Source: Arthrinium phaeospermum (lineage: Eukaryota; Ascomycota; Sordariomycetes; Amphisphaeriales; Apiosporaceae). From it: a stretch of 64,000 nucleotides of DNA. The DNA is taken from positions 2,976,001 through 3,040,000 of the forward strand of contig QYRS01000005.1 in the NCBI GenBank assembly GCA_006503535.1, in the 5' to 3' direction. The notes under the pieces are model-generated. The model was not told where the DNA came from, did no database searches, and saw only the letters and a program-made list of their open reading frames with translations. The position numbers were made by a program, and so were the translations under genes. Below are positions 12,789-26,300 of the stretch, one piece after another. Numbering within the stretch: the stretch's first letter is position 1; each line of letters starts with the position of its first letter.

Positions 12789-15700
12789 TTCGACATGGAC
12801 CGAGGGAGACAGGGCGGCAAGGCCGGTGAGCTCTCGTCTAGCAACTGCGGGCGCTTCACCTTTGGGATCGGTAGCATGCGTACGTAGGAAGTAAATGACA
12901 GTTCGTAGCACAGGCTGATAGCTAGATAGGCAAATAGGCCATCTCTCATCACTGATTGGGGAGAAAAGAGTGCACCTAATCATAGGTATCAAAGAGGATC
13001 TACAAGTTCCTGCAGCTAACCTTTCGCTCTGCTGCACGATAGACTGCTCAGCCACGCAAGGTACCGGCGACCTGGCGGGCAAAGTATCGAAGACTTCGGC
13101 TCCAGGGCTGCAAGTAGCTTCATGGCCTTCTCTACATACATGCCTCCTACTAAGGACGGCTTCTTGGGGTTCTAGGCGTTGGGAAAATCGACTGATTTCC
13201 TTCACGTAGCGTGTGTTAGGTAGTAGTGGAGTGTTGTGTTGCCCGGTGCCGTTTAGCCACAGTGGTTGTGCAGTGGTGCAGTGGTGCAGCAGCCCGGATT
13301 AAAGAGGTATGTATGCAGAAGAGACGCGCAAGCCACTCGCCACACGGGAAAAGCAGCAGGGCTAGAAGGAGGGCGGTGCATTCGGAGCCCGAACCTGCGA
13401 GGAAGGCGACGTGATTGGCCCGATCGCCTGTGGCTTGAACCTCTTTTTCTGTGTCGGTCTCATTTCCCCTTGCCCACCAATCCGGGCCCATCCTCCCATC
13501 CACTCCAGACTCGTTTCTCGGCCGGACGGCACCGGGCACTTCTCGCGAATGGGAAGGGGTGAGTTTTGTAGGTAGGTACAGTAGGTACTGTGGCAGAGAG
13601 AGCGAGACGAGGATGTTTCTAGGCAGCGGGGTAACCGGGGTGGGTGGTGTGAGACTACTAACGAAGGAGGTCGATTGACGAAGAGGGAAAGAAAAAAACA
13701 AAACGTGCGTTACTGGCTGTTGTCCGTGTGACCCAGGCCCAGGCCCAAGAGACACACTCCTTGCCCAGGCTGAGAGAGAGAGAGAAAGAGCACTCTAGGC
13801 CCTGACAGGCCCCTACGGGAACGCTGGTCAGAAACCAAGCCATTACCCATGGTAACATTGTCTGCCGATTCGAAGCAGTGCGATACCACCTCGAATCGGT
13901 CACATGGGTAATTTCTGAGCTGTGACGCTGCTGAGTTGTTCCTTTTCCCTTTTGATACCACATTACCTGACCCCCTCTCTCTCCTCTCCCTCGCTACCGG
14001 GGGGTGCGGCGTGCGCGCGCGCGACAGCTTGCAGCGCGTTGCAAGTGATGCTCCATGGTCTCGATTGCTGCTCGATGCGGTTGCGCCGGATTACTTTGTA
14101 GGTTATGTACAAGACTACACCATACCACACACCACCATCCCGGCCAGGGCCTGGGCCGAAGTGTGAAACAACCCTTATTTGCGTAATTGGACCGGGTTGG
14201 CGGTCTTTTTCTTTTTCTTCACTCGGACGGTTCATGCGTGATTTCACAAGACAGCTACCCAGCTACCCTGGTTACGTAGCCCCCCTCAGGTTCTGTTCCG
14301 CTTCGTAACAGTGACAAGAGAAAAAAAAAAAGATGTTTGATTACTCCGTATTGTAGGTACCTTACCAACCACAGAGAGCGCTGGCTTGGTCGGGGGAAAC
14401 AGCGACAAAATAGCTGTGCGGCAGTTTCGATGCCAGACAGGCAGGGGTGGGGGTGTCGATAGAGGAGAAGGACGCAGTGACAGCCCAGCCCAACCCATAT
14501 GTACACTCATATCTAAGATGAGATTTCGAATTTGTTTGAAGTTTCACTTCACCACATGCGCTGAGTGGAGAGCAGCGAGTCTTGTCTTCATCGTGTAAGC
14601 GTCGGGTAAGCTGCGCAACAACAACAGGGCCTGCCTCTCTTATCTCTTCCTTCCTTGCAGAGACGATACAAGGACATGCTGGTGCGGGCGGCCAACTTCC
14701 GGCTGCAGGGAGATCGTTAGGCATGTAGCACAACTAGACTATCTGGATATCAACTATGATGTATGTTCAGATAGGCGGCGGTTCTCATTCACGGAGCGAG
14801 CGCCGTGGCGTAAAAGCCACATGAGTGAGGCCGAGAGAGACATGCTGGCACCAGTCGATCTTCGTATTGTCAGATTGATTGATAGGCGCCTGACCGACCG
14901 TGTAGCCTGTCTGTCGGGCAGAAGCCTCACCTTGCTCGTGCTACTGGCTCGTGGGTGAACTGTACCATAGTCGGTCTCTGCATATTGGCGAGGAGGGGAT
15001 GATGGGTCAGCCACTTCTGGGGCTTTACTTTGTTTTTGTTTTTCTTTCTGTGTCTCTCATTCTATATTAGTAAGAAATTACGGAGTAGAGAGGGAGGTCT
15101 GTCTGTTACTTTCTCGTTAGCGCTTCCAGCAGCAGCTGCAACCCACCAAAACACCACCCACGACCCCTCCCAGCCCTTTTCCGTGCGCTTTCTCCAGCGG
15201 ACGACGAGCGCCTAACCCAACCCGTCACAAGTAACGGGGTAATCGGCAAATCCACTCCCAGCAATTGCTGCAGCCCAGTATTAACCTAAAGTCTCTCTCC
15301 CCCTGTTACCTGCGACCCTAATTAGAGTTCTGCGCTTCTTGCGCCCTTGCTGATTGAGGACGTTTGAAGGGGTCGAACGGTCCATTGGGCTTGCTTTCTT
15401 TCAATGCCCACCACCCCCTTCTCGCCAGGTCCGGACCCGGGCAAATAAAACATAAGATGCTCGATGCCCTTCAAATATCTCGATCTGAGGGATTCATCAC
15501 GAACCATTCGAAGCTCCATCGCCGCTTCTAGAAGGATTATTGTTGGGCACTAAGTACCTTATTGGGGTTTTGCAATGCTAGCAGCTAAGGAAGGTACTCT
15601 CTTACTGGCACTGTACGTTCCGTTCATGCCTCATGCCTTATGCCCTCCTGAAGACACCGCCTGGCGAACTGCAAAGGGATCTAGGTAAGTATGCTGATGA

Positions 15701-17034
15701 GCATTCGTGACGGCTGCACGGTCCCGCCATGGATTCATGGGGCCATATGCAGAACAGACAAGCGGACAGGCGGGCAGACAAGGAGACTGTGTGCACGCAA
15801 TAATACCTACGACCGACTGATTCAATCAGATCTCCCGTCCCTCCCTTTTCCGGAGGGAAACTGACTGATCATCTCTGTGTACATATGTGCATACTTGTAT
15901 GTGCATGGCTCGGATTACCCCCGGAAGCGACTCTGCTCTGGTAGTCAGAAACTCGTTGCAGTGACGCCAGCCGCAACCGAAATTACCACGGAGATAGAAG
16001 GGTGTTCTTCTCTCTGTCTCTGTCTCGTACAGCTGTTAACACCCTTCTGATATTGCCTGTAGGCATTGTGTCGCTGGCCATTACCCAACTCTCTCCCTCA
16101 TCTCCGGCCCTGTAGTTTCCCTGCGACCTGGATCGAGTCAGTTGGGCGGCTCGGGTAATAATCCCGTTAGATTAGCGTGGCCTCCCACCCCTCTTGTCCT
16201 GCACGCATTCCATGCAATTAAGCAGGTGCGCGCCACGGTAGCGAGCAGACCGGCTCATCTTGTTTCTACAGCACGTTGTTTCCCCGGACAATCTGCTGAT
16301 CAAAGCTGCCCGCCCTGGCCTGTCAGCCTGTCCAGAGGGCTGCAGAAATGGCAGGGCTGCAGGGGGAGGGGGCGGCACCACTATTGTTCGCCAGCCAGCT
16401 GCCACCTCCATCCATTCTTACCGCCTTCGTACTTACCGCCCATTCATGCCATCGCTACCGTCTTCCGCTGGCTGTCACATACGAATAACGTGTTGGAACA
16501 AGTAGTAGGGTGGTAAAACTAGTATAGTAAAAATATTGGTACCGAAGTAGATAATTTGACCCAACAAGGGGGGTCCATATGTATCAAATCATACTCTCGG
16601 GGAGCTCTTCTTTGGTGCGTGCTCCCCGCGTGTTCTCGGCGTGTATCAACCTCTTCTCTCAACGTGTCCAGTCGAAACTACCATCCATCCGCGCAGAAGA
16701 CCGGGGGTATGTATGTGTGTTCCAAGGAGTGTCGCGGCAGCGTTCATCTCCATCCAATAACCACTTCATTCTAATAGTAACCCAATAAGGATAGCCGCAA
16801 AGGTGGCTGAATTCAAGAAGCGTATCGAAAAAGCTGCCCATGAAAGGGAGTGGTATCTTTAGAAAAAGCCCTCAACGCCCAATGCTGTCAAAGCAAAAAC
16901 GCCCTCCGCTGCGTCATCGTGTACGATCCTTTTATATGCTCACCCGAGCAAGGTATATCGTTGCCGTAATGCGAGCTCTCCCCGCAAAAAATGTCTATAT
17001 GTTCATTCGTGTTGTGTCGTGTCGTGACCGGGAA

Positions 17035-20000
17035 TTAAAAGGTAAGTCGTAGTTCGTAGCCTTGTGTCGTGCGTAGTACGCTGTGGGCCGACGACGCCTC
17101 GCCCTCGTCGGCGTTGTCGAGGGCCATCTCCCACTCTCGCTTCGGCTGCGGCACGCTGGCTTCCACTTCGGCAACGTCCAGAACCATGTCTTGCCCCTCG
17201 GTCATTTCCCGAATTACGTCGTCGTCCACTTCAATCGGCAGTCCGCTGCCCAGAACATGCACGATGCGAACAACCTTGTTGGCATCAAAGTCCCACTTCG
17301 CTGCCACTCGGGCAACAAACTCTTCCAGGCTCCTCTTCGTGAGGTATACAGCTCGGTGCATGCTCTTCTGTCCGCCGCTGGAGGTATCGTTCCGTGCCAC
17401 GTAGAAGCATGCGACAGGCTTGACTTGTCGCTCCGGGGGCGCCTTGTAGGTAGGGTCCACTCCAAGCGCCTCGATCCAGCCGGTGAGATTTCCGGATTGG
17501 TCCACCTTGCTGATCTTGGTCGGCTGATCGGACATCCGTCGTCCAGGCGATCGAGATCCTGTTCCCCGGAAGTCGTTCCAAGGGCCTCCGGCAGCGGAAG
17601 CTTGGGAGTGGAGCGACATGGAGCTCGGCGAGGGTGACACGAGCAACGAGTTGTCGGCTGAGCTCCTGCCGCTTCTAACCTGCCAGCTATCCTTCGACTC
17701 AATCTTGGTGAGATCCGTCGGCTCTCCGGCGAGGCTTACCGGGTGAAGATCAGGGTCATCCGTCTCCTCTCCGCGTAGGTACAGGACACTGACCGGGCGC
17801 GTGCTGGTGAACATGTCCTGCAACGTCTGGAGCTTGAAGTGAAGATCCTCTTCGAGTGCTGGGCGGCCGCCGCCTCCACCGCCGGCTGAGCTCGCGGACG
17901 ACATGGACCAGGTTCTCTTGTGCTTTGGTGCCTTGCCTGGGCGTTGGTTGTCTTGTGCTTTGGCTTGAGTTGCACCGCCGCGCTTCCGCTTGCCGAAGTC
18001 CTTCATTCCGCTTTCCGCCTGAGCAATTTGTTGCTTCATCTTATCAATGCTCTTCTTGACATGAGCGACGTCATTCGAAAGCTTCCGTTCGGCGCCATGG
18101 TCACGGAAAAGCTTGACCTTGCAGAAGCAAATTTCCTTGTCGGCGTCGGATGTCGGCGAGGATCCATCTGGGCCCAGCATCACTGTCTTGGCGCAAAGAC
18201 GAACAGGAATACCTTTCACGCCCTTGGAGTGACTGAAGTCGGTGGAAAGGAAGTTGAACCGAACGGCGACGTTGCATTCCGCGGTACCATTAATGCCTGG
18301 CGTCCAGACGACGGAGAAACCGTCAAACGATGCAGTGTCAAGCTCCACCCGGGTCCGCTTGTCGTCTCCCTCTGCTGGCTGGCCGGCTTCGACGTACTCA
18401 ACTGCCTGCAGTTTGCCGCCGCGTTGGTGGGCTTCATTAGTGCCGCGCCCCTCCTTCCAGAGACTCCAGCAAACCCCAGGCTTCTGTCGCTGTTGCTCGT
18501 CTTCGAATGAAATGCGTACAAACGTCCTGTACCGCGTACCAGGAACAATGGGAAGTGTTGAGGCGGTGTCGGCGACCGATAGAGAATAAGCCTGTCCTTT
18601 GTTGAGGTAGGTGACGGGGATCTCATCCGCATGCTTGATCATAGCAGTAGGCGCATTGAGCGTGGCGTGGAACCGGAACTTCTCAGCAGATGCTGGGAGC
18701 GCATGGGACATGGGCATTCCAAAGTGTCTTGGCTGGAAACCCAGCATAGGCGGAGATTGGGAGTGGAAGTTCGCATCTAATGAGCCCATGCGATCCTCCG
18801 CCTTGTCGGAATCAAGAGGCGAACCATCGTGGTCCATGGTCTCGTATCCCGTGTCCTGGTGCACAAACGAAGAGGGCGCAAACGAAGACTGCTGCGGCGC
18901 AGGTTGGATGAAGGGGTTGAAAGGCTGGAACTGATGGGGTTGGATTCCATGGAAGTGGCTCATGTCCATCATGGGCGCGCCCGAGTGCATGCCTCCTTCG
19001 CTGGTGGGCATCGACAGCGGAGTACCCAGGCCCATCCCCAGGCCGAGAGTAGGCGTGTGCAAATCACCGGCCTGGGGATGGTAGATGGTGTTGGTGCCGC
19101 CAGGCGTCGGCGTATAGTAGCCTGGGGTTGGTTTGCGAAGGTCGCGAACGAGAAGGAGCCGGGATCCAGAAGCGACGGGGTGAATCTCCATTGTTCAGCC
19201 GTTGCCCGTGGTGTCGGGTCTTGGTCTCGAAAGGCTTCGTGTGCTAAGTTGTGGCTGCCGGAGGAGAACTCCAAGTTAGTTAATGCGCAAAATGAGGAAA
19301 CTGCCAAAAAAGCACCAGTTCCGCAAAAGCTGTGGGCATCCTGTGTCGAAACATGAGATGACAGTTGCGGCATCTGCCCGCTGTTGGCGATTCAAGATTT
19401 TGGTGCCGATTCGGTGGGCGGAAATGCCAAAGTGCATGCATGCGTCGTCGGCCGAAAACCCCAAGTACCCCACGTCGCGCGCATCGTGGGTGGTGCCTGC
19501 ACCGCCTCACACAAGAATGCGACAGGCATGGACAAAACCAACAACGACGCGCGACAGTAAGGAGCGCCAGGGCAGATAGTAATCCGGGCCATTGCGAATG
19601 GGAGAGAAAAGAAAAAAAAGAATAAACATACCTGTCTACATGTTGAAGGCCGCCGGGCAATGTGGCAGTGGTTGTGCCGTGCGATGGCGCCGCTGTAGTC
19701 GTCCCCGGGGCTGGAACAGACACCTCTGGGAACTGTTGTCGGAAGTTGGCGAGAAGCTCATCGCCAGGCTTCTGTGAGCTGGTTCTGTAGAGGGCGCATA
19801 AGGAGTCAGCAGGTCCATTCCCACACGGGAAGAAAAGCAAGAGTGCGCAGCTGGAAGCGACAACAGGATGGGTTGTGCGCCGCAACTACAAAACAAGAGA
19901 AGGGCTGCCTTTTTCTGGTTCGGACTTCCCCCAGTCCCAAAACAAGTTGGTGGTGGTGGTGGTGCCGGGTCGCCAGATTGTAGTTGTGGCTTGTGCCCCT

Positions 20001-20060
20001 TCCTTCCAAAGAGTCAAAATAAGAGTGGTGAAAATAGGATGCTCACCTTTGACGAAACAT
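17035..20060 (-). CDS. CP2/grainyhead-like transcription factor
   Basis: Sequence-specific nuclear DNA-binding factor of the CP2 (grainyhead-like) family. The 14-nt first exon (20060-20047, MFRQ) splices with GTGAGC to exon 2 (19784-19632, beginning in RTSSQKPGDELLANFRQQF). Exon 2 splices with GTATGT, probably to the acceptor CGGCAG so that exon 3 starts at 19254 and runs to the stop at 17035. The CP2 domain covers roughly 240-480 of about 795 residues (VTYLNKGQAYSLS, FVRISFEDEQQRQ, RFNFLSTDFSHSKGVKG, KLFRDHGAERKLS). It is followed by a coiled helix, the basic tract FGKRKRGG, a Ser-rich linker, and a C-terminal dimerisation-like domain (ACFYVA...VDDDVIREM). One base is missing in the CCCC run at 19121-19127: exon 3 reads ...ANQPQ in one frame, then GYYTPTPGGTN in the next. 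Adding one C gives exactly 796 codons including the stop. Without it only the 718-residue product from the ATG at 19191 is open; it keeps the whole CP2 domain. In Neurospora the homologue is linked to cell-wall remodelling and conidial separation. Confidence 0.93.
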
Positions 20061-20305
20061 CGGGGGTGAAGTTGCTATGCACTGTCTACGGACAGCGAAA
20101 CCGAAGGGTCTTCAACAAGGTAGTAAGTAGCCAGAGCTGTCAAGAAAACTTGTCGACGTTGATGCGGCAGGTCTTAACCAGGTCCGAATAAATCCCTCCG
20201 TGGTAGTGGGCAGCTGGAGTAGTTGCTTAAGTCGTTGCTGAGAGCGGCAGGCTGGACCAAGGTGGGTGGTGGGGGAGGGAGGAGATGGCGGCTGGCTGTA
20301 CAATA

Positions 20306-20355
20306 GTAAGCGCGGCGGTGGTGGTAGTAGTGGTAATAGTAATAGTGGCGGTAGC
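20306..20355. repeat. GGT/AGT/AAT trinucleotide-rich tract
   Basis: Imperfect run of GGT, AGT and AAT triplets about 250-300 bp upstream of the CP2 start codon. It is probably in the 5' leader or core promoter; on the transcribed strand it reads as an ACC/ACT-rich tract. Confidence 0.7.
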
Positions 20356-23300
20356 AGGTGTAGTTGGTGTCGATGTCGTGGGAAAACGATTGTGGTGGTG
20401 TCGTGGGTTGATGCGGCATAGACATATGGTTATGGTATCCAAGACTAGTGATGCAAGCGAGAGACAGAGTGATGCCAGCGAGTACGGCACAGGTCGGCTT
20501 GCGTCAAGAGAGGAATTGGAAGTATTAGAGAACCCTCAAGGGAAACAAGCGGTAAAACGCAAGAGCAAAAGATTATATGAGTAGTGAGGGCAGGCAGTTA
20601 GGCAAAGGGTGCTTAGATGAAGGGCCAATGTATATAGCACACTAAGAGTCCCCCGATGGGTTGAAGGGTGGGTACGCTCTTCACATAAGATGATACCAGC
20701 TGGGTGGGGAGCTACCTAGTCGGAGAGCAGACACAGTCGCATGCCCTCTCGTCAAAGTAGTCAGGTATATGTCGTAGGTAGTATGGAGTACTGTAGCTGG
20801 ATGTGCGGCGTGAGGAGTGTCTTCTGTCATCGCTGGTGGACATTGCCAGTAGTAGTAGTAGTAGTCGCATCGGCAGCAGCAGCCAGCAGCTTGACTTGAC
20901 TTCATCTTTTCCGCCCAGCTACTGACTGGGGGGCCATGTAAGGATAAGGCCGGTAAGGTCAAGTAGAGTGGCATGGGAGGTACATGTAGACAGGTACTTA
21001 GAGAAGAACCTAAGGGGGTGGATCTAGGAGCAGGGTGGGGGTGTAGATGATTGACCAAGAGGGTAGAAAGTACAGGGTTCTTGTACACATCTAAGTAGGT
21101 GAAGTCCAGCCGAAGAGGAGCTGCTAGGTACGCGTCAATGGGGACGACTACGAAAAGAGGAAAAGAGAGAAAGAAAATAAAAAATGTGTGCGCATGAGCT
21201 GGCGCAAAGCGTCCTTCATGGATCATGGGGTTCCGATTCCCATACCTAACCGTTATTGTTGTTGTTGTTGTTCGTTCACTTTTGGGCGTAGTACTAATAG
21301 GGCCAAAGTCTGTCTGGAACACACGATTTGATGCGAGTGCAGGTAGGCGGCGGGCATTTTTGCCTACCATCCTCCAGACCTGCAACACAATTAATCGATT
21401 GACCAATCCGTCACAAATTCAGGCCATCGTCCCCTCCCTCCGTTCCTCGCCCACCCAGCTGTCGGCCAGGGCGAGAAGAAGGATGTACAGTAGAACCGAA
21501 CATTAAGGCCGGCCGTGGTAGCTGGTACCTACCTGAGGTACCGTCTCCGACAGATGGGCCTGGCCTCTAGCCACGCCGACTTGAACAGAAGGTACTGGGC
21601 TACTTTCGACTTTCGCGCGGTTCAAAGGCGCGATGAAAGTACGTACCAGAGCTTTCCTTTTTTCCCCAATGATCCATCCATGCATCTGGGTCCCGACCGA
21701 GTGAGTAGTGAGCTGGGCAGTCACAGAGTTCAGAGTTGAGTTGAGAGCGCACTGCGACAGCAGTCGGGCAGGTACGTACCGCCTCAGTACCTCGACCCTC
21801 TATTTCCATGCCCATGTCAGACCCTCTTTCCCTTGGGCCCCTGTCCACTGTCCTCCGAGAACAACACCCATTTCCGCTGAACTGGCCCCCTCTCTCTGCA
21901 TTACTGGGTCTTCCGTCGTCCATGGTGTGTGTGCGACATTTCTTGGCATCTCGGCCTGCGAAGCCAAAGTGCGTAGTCGCTACCGTCCTATGGGATCACA
22001 CAAAATCATCGAGGCCGTTTTGATATAGCTTCTCTCTCGGCGTATTATAGTTACACGGTGAATAGTGTCAAGTGATGTGACCACCAGAGTGGGTGCGCGA
22101 TTCGGCTTCTTCATTTTTTTTTCTCCCTCTGTCTCTTCTCTACCCTACTTGTACCTCCGTTGCTAGTCCGGCTGCCTTTATTGCGCCGAACGAAGGGAAC
22201 GTGTGCCTTCCGCCATGCTACCTCCTCGGCCGTGGATGGATGCGCCGATAGATAAGTCATCATGTACAAAGCATGCACAGTACAGCTAGAACCTCCAGAA
22301 GCACTGGCGAAACCCAGCAGAAGCAGCAAGCAGTAGCATGACGAACGACACCGATAGGTGAAAAGAGCGGTGCCCAGTGTCAAGCCATTCACCACGAATA
22401 GACTAGCTGCTGGTCCTCTGATACCGAAGCGGTGCCGCCTAGCCGCAAGATGAAGTGGTGAGCTCAAGGGCAAGTGCGCCACCATCCAATGGCCGGCCTG
22501 GGTCACGCCAGGACGTGCATGGCTGTGGCGGCATCCGGCGCACTTTTAGGCTGTTCGACTTCAACTGGCTAGCCACGAATTACACCATAGCCGACATTAG
22601 CATGTCTACATAGGGATTGCTGCACATACACATGCAGAAAGACAGACGTCGAGATTTCCCATCCCTGATTCCCACCGGATTGCTGATTCATACAGTCATA
22701 TGTGTGCTGAATTATCACCCCTCTCAACCCACCCCTGCTACTCGGACGTTGAAGCCATAAAGAAGGCTGGGTCCGATGTCAAAACGTGACCAGCCCAGGC
22801 AGGAAGGGCGGCTAGCCAGGACTCCCTGGATATTTCGCACAGTCGAGACGTCGGATCGAGCCGATCAGGGAGGGCGACGTACGTTCTGCTCACCGCGACT
22901 TACTGCGACGACTTACTACTTGCTTTGGTGATTGCCATGGCCCTTTGCCATCACCGTCTCGGCCGTCGTCAATCATAATGATGGCATCGACGTCATTTCT
23001 CCCTCCGCGTGGCTGTTGATGTGTCTTGTCATCCACATAATCGGCGCCGTGTCATTGGGTGGAGTTGCTCCGAATTGCCTTTTTGCAATTGCCTTTCTGC
23101 TTCTGCTGGGCGGCCAACCCTCTACATGTACCTGTCCACCTAGTACGAGTACGGCAACAGAGCGGCGGGTTGGCCCCTTTTACTTTTTTACGCATAGCAA
23201 TACTAAGCAGTAGCTCGCCTGCTAATTTAGAGGCGTAGCGGTGTTCTTTCCCCTTTCGAGGGACAGATCGTGACCATTGCACGCTGTGTGCCTATCTAGT

Positions 23301-26300
23301 AGGTGTAATTGCACCTCCTGCTCAGCCTCCCGAACTTGAGGCCGTATTTGCTAGCCGGCACAGGTCGTCCATGACTCGCTGTGTCGCATCACGGCAACCA
23401 TTAAAACGGGCCGGCGAAGGATCTTCCTTTTCGTAGGCCGGTGTCAATTCCGCGAATGGGTGCATTCGCACAGGAGTCACTTGCGGGTTTTGGCTTGCTC
23501 GATAGCAAAGGTGTCCCCTGCCATAGCTGGGCAGCTTAGGCGGATCTGGGGTCAAGCTCGGCCGTATCTGGCACGAGGAAATGCAAGAGCGGGCTCGCGG
23601 GCAGGGGTTTGCCACCATCGTGAGATATGTATGGTGTGCTCTGGTGCCGGACGGGCGTCCTCCGACCTCGACCCCGGCAACGGCATTCTCCTCGAGGCTC
23701 GTCCATGTCGGCGAAACAATTCTCTGGGGATCGCTTCCGAGTGCAGGCGTAGGAGCAGTCTGAACTACGTCATAGGCAAGCAGTAGCTGCCATCTGAACC
23801 TTTCCCGTGGATACCGGGTTGTGTCACTTTATGCGGCGCGCTACAAGTACGTGGGGTGGTGGTGTGTTGGGCCATGGCCTCTGAGATGTTTTCCCGTTTG
23901 GAACCAGCCACGACCGGGTTTGGGTCAGCAGGCTGGTCTACTGTAAGATTGTGCTGCGTTTGATCTTCCATCACCGAGACTGACCTCATCGAGCCATTAT
24001 TTTGGTTTATTTGTTTTGCCCGCGAAGAGAATGCGGCTAGCTTCACGCTGAGCGGGCGGGGAGACTACCAGCGGTCGTGACTGATCCGGGCCTCTGGATG
24101 GGTATTGAGACATGCTAGCGGCCAGTTAGCCTTACCACCGTTGAAACTGTCGAACGATGTTTAATCTCAGTGAGCGCGGCACGTGGGTATAGCGCGTTTC
24201 CGCTGGGAGAAGTGTGCAGCGTGATGAATAAGACCGTTTGGACTCGGTCTGGCCAGTAGGCCTGGCGATGAAATTGGAGTTGACCCTAGTGAGGTCCTTA
24301 GCTTGGCAGCGCGTGGGCGGCTGGTACTTGACGAAAGTGCGGGCTGCAAATACAGGGGGTAGGTAGAGCGACCGACCAACCTGGGCTCAATACTACTAAC
24401 CGTTTTATTTTATTTTTCGGAGAGGGTACTACTACCTACTACCCTCCAGCGCGCCCGACGGAACTACCCAGAACATGAGGAAGGCCAAATCGCCAATTGA
24501 GAACAAAAAGGCAATGGAAATCCGATATTCATCGGAGTGCAAGAGAAGAGATGTCGTTCAGATGAAGTTGGACCAAAAGAAGGTCGTGTCTGGGAACCCA
24601 GAAGCTGTTATGCACAGATCGGCTCTAGTGATGTCGACTTTGTTATTTTTATCTGCATCTCAGGTGAGTGATCGTTGATCATTCAGATCCAGCGATCTAC
24701 CGCAACATTGTGGCAGAAACACCAATCCAACCAAACCCTCCAAAGGTCCCTGACCGAGGCCATGTGGCTGGTGAAGAAATTAATAAGGATTTCATTCATC
24801 GGTCGCAATCGCTACCACGACCTCAGCCACGCGCAACCAGCAGCCGGCAATTATTTAACCAACCCGCCAGTCAATCAATCCGCATAAACTGTCGCAAATG
24901 AATTGAACCGCGGACCCGCGACAGCTCGCCTAGGCGCGGGCGTCAGCAACGCCCCCAGTCCGACAAATTATTTAGCTCATTGCGACCGCGCCAGGAACCA
25001 GACACCGATTGGGGAGTTTGCCCGCTCGCTATCGTTCCGTCGTCGGACGAGAAACAATCAAATTAATGTTGTCGTTATTACAATCTTTCCAATATCCGAC
25101 ACCCAAGTCCCCAAACCCGGGGCGCCAGCCGATAATTCCATGCTGCTACCGGCACAAGAGCCGTGGTGGACTATCTCGGAACACACAGGCCACAAACCAT
25201 TCCCGCGCATGAAAGATGCACACGCGGACGGAGAAACGGGCGCGTGGTGAGGAGAACCAACAGTCATATTCGACCGTGAGTGGACGGAAATTGTCGTCGC
25301 ATTCCGCAAAACTCCCGAAATGATCGTCGAGTATAGGAGGCCTAAGGGCCCATGGAGACCAACACGGCCCCGATGCTGGAGCGCTTCTGGCCACTGGGTC
25401 GATGGGATCGACTTCTGTGTAGTATTATACAAGACGGCTCGGATTTATCGAGGTTGCTACGGCTGCGCAACGACCACGTCCCCAGCACAGCCGACCGCTT
25501 GTGAGCTCAGGTGTCAATGCATCCCATCCACCCCATTGACTGCCGAGTGCACCGCTCCCACTGCCGGCATAAGTGACATGAGCAAGAGTCCTAGTTCTTG
25601 TCGCTAGTTCTCGCACATCTGGGGCGAACGAAGTCTCTGCGCTGCCTCTGCCCGCCCGGCGGGGTTGGCCAATGCAGAGCAATCATGCTACAAGTCCCGG
25701 CTAGATTCGATCGCCCAGCTTATGAGAGGTCACGGTCGTGGTTATGCATCTACCTACATGCAGCAGTTTAGTTGTGCGACGAAAGTCGACTGCAGCCTCC
25801 GACCCCAATTTCCGTCGCCGATAAACAATGCCAAGGAGAAACCCAATCTGTGTCACACGGTCTGAAACTCAGTCAGGGTAAGCTTCCGACAATAGACCCG
25901 AACGGACGGGTCGCCTAAGAGATTTGACAAACCGCCTTTTGTCGCCCGTCTTTCATTGTCTGTCTACGTCATTTTCTGTTGAGTTGTGTCAATGGATGCA
26001 AGATACTGACTCAGTTGACGAGCATCCCCCCGTATCATAGAGCTTCAAGGTTGTTTCGTCGCATCGCATCAGGACGAACGACACAGCCGCACGCACATCC
26101 ATGCATCGGACAAGGCTGGTCGTCGCGGGTACCGTACCTACTGCCGTCCCCTCCAGCTGCATGGCATGGGGGAGCTCGCGCGATCCAATTCAATTCAATA
26201 ATGGATCAGAAAATTAAATCACAACTCCTGCCGCGTCAACGAGCTCAAAAAGACTGTGCCACATGGGACGAAGGAGGAATAAGGCTGGACGATCTGGCCT

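Larger units (their letters stand above)
6171..17034. other. 10.9-kb region without a recognisable protein gene
   Basis: It lies between the 3' ends of the ankyrin gene (plus strand) and the CP2 gene (minus strand). Open stretches up to about 200 codons occur (for example 9812-10420, 12678-13205, 13216-13755) but none shows domain-like composition, conserved motifs or a convincing exon chain. Contents I can name are the tRNA relic at 6378-6449, a palindromic ACGTACGT tract near 8820-8843, short CAG/CTG runs near 11679-11695 and 12440-12455, an ATG run at 12771-12788, and frequent TACCTA/TAGGTA words (for example 13566-13590). A non-coding transcript cannot be excluded from sequence. Confidence 0.55.
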
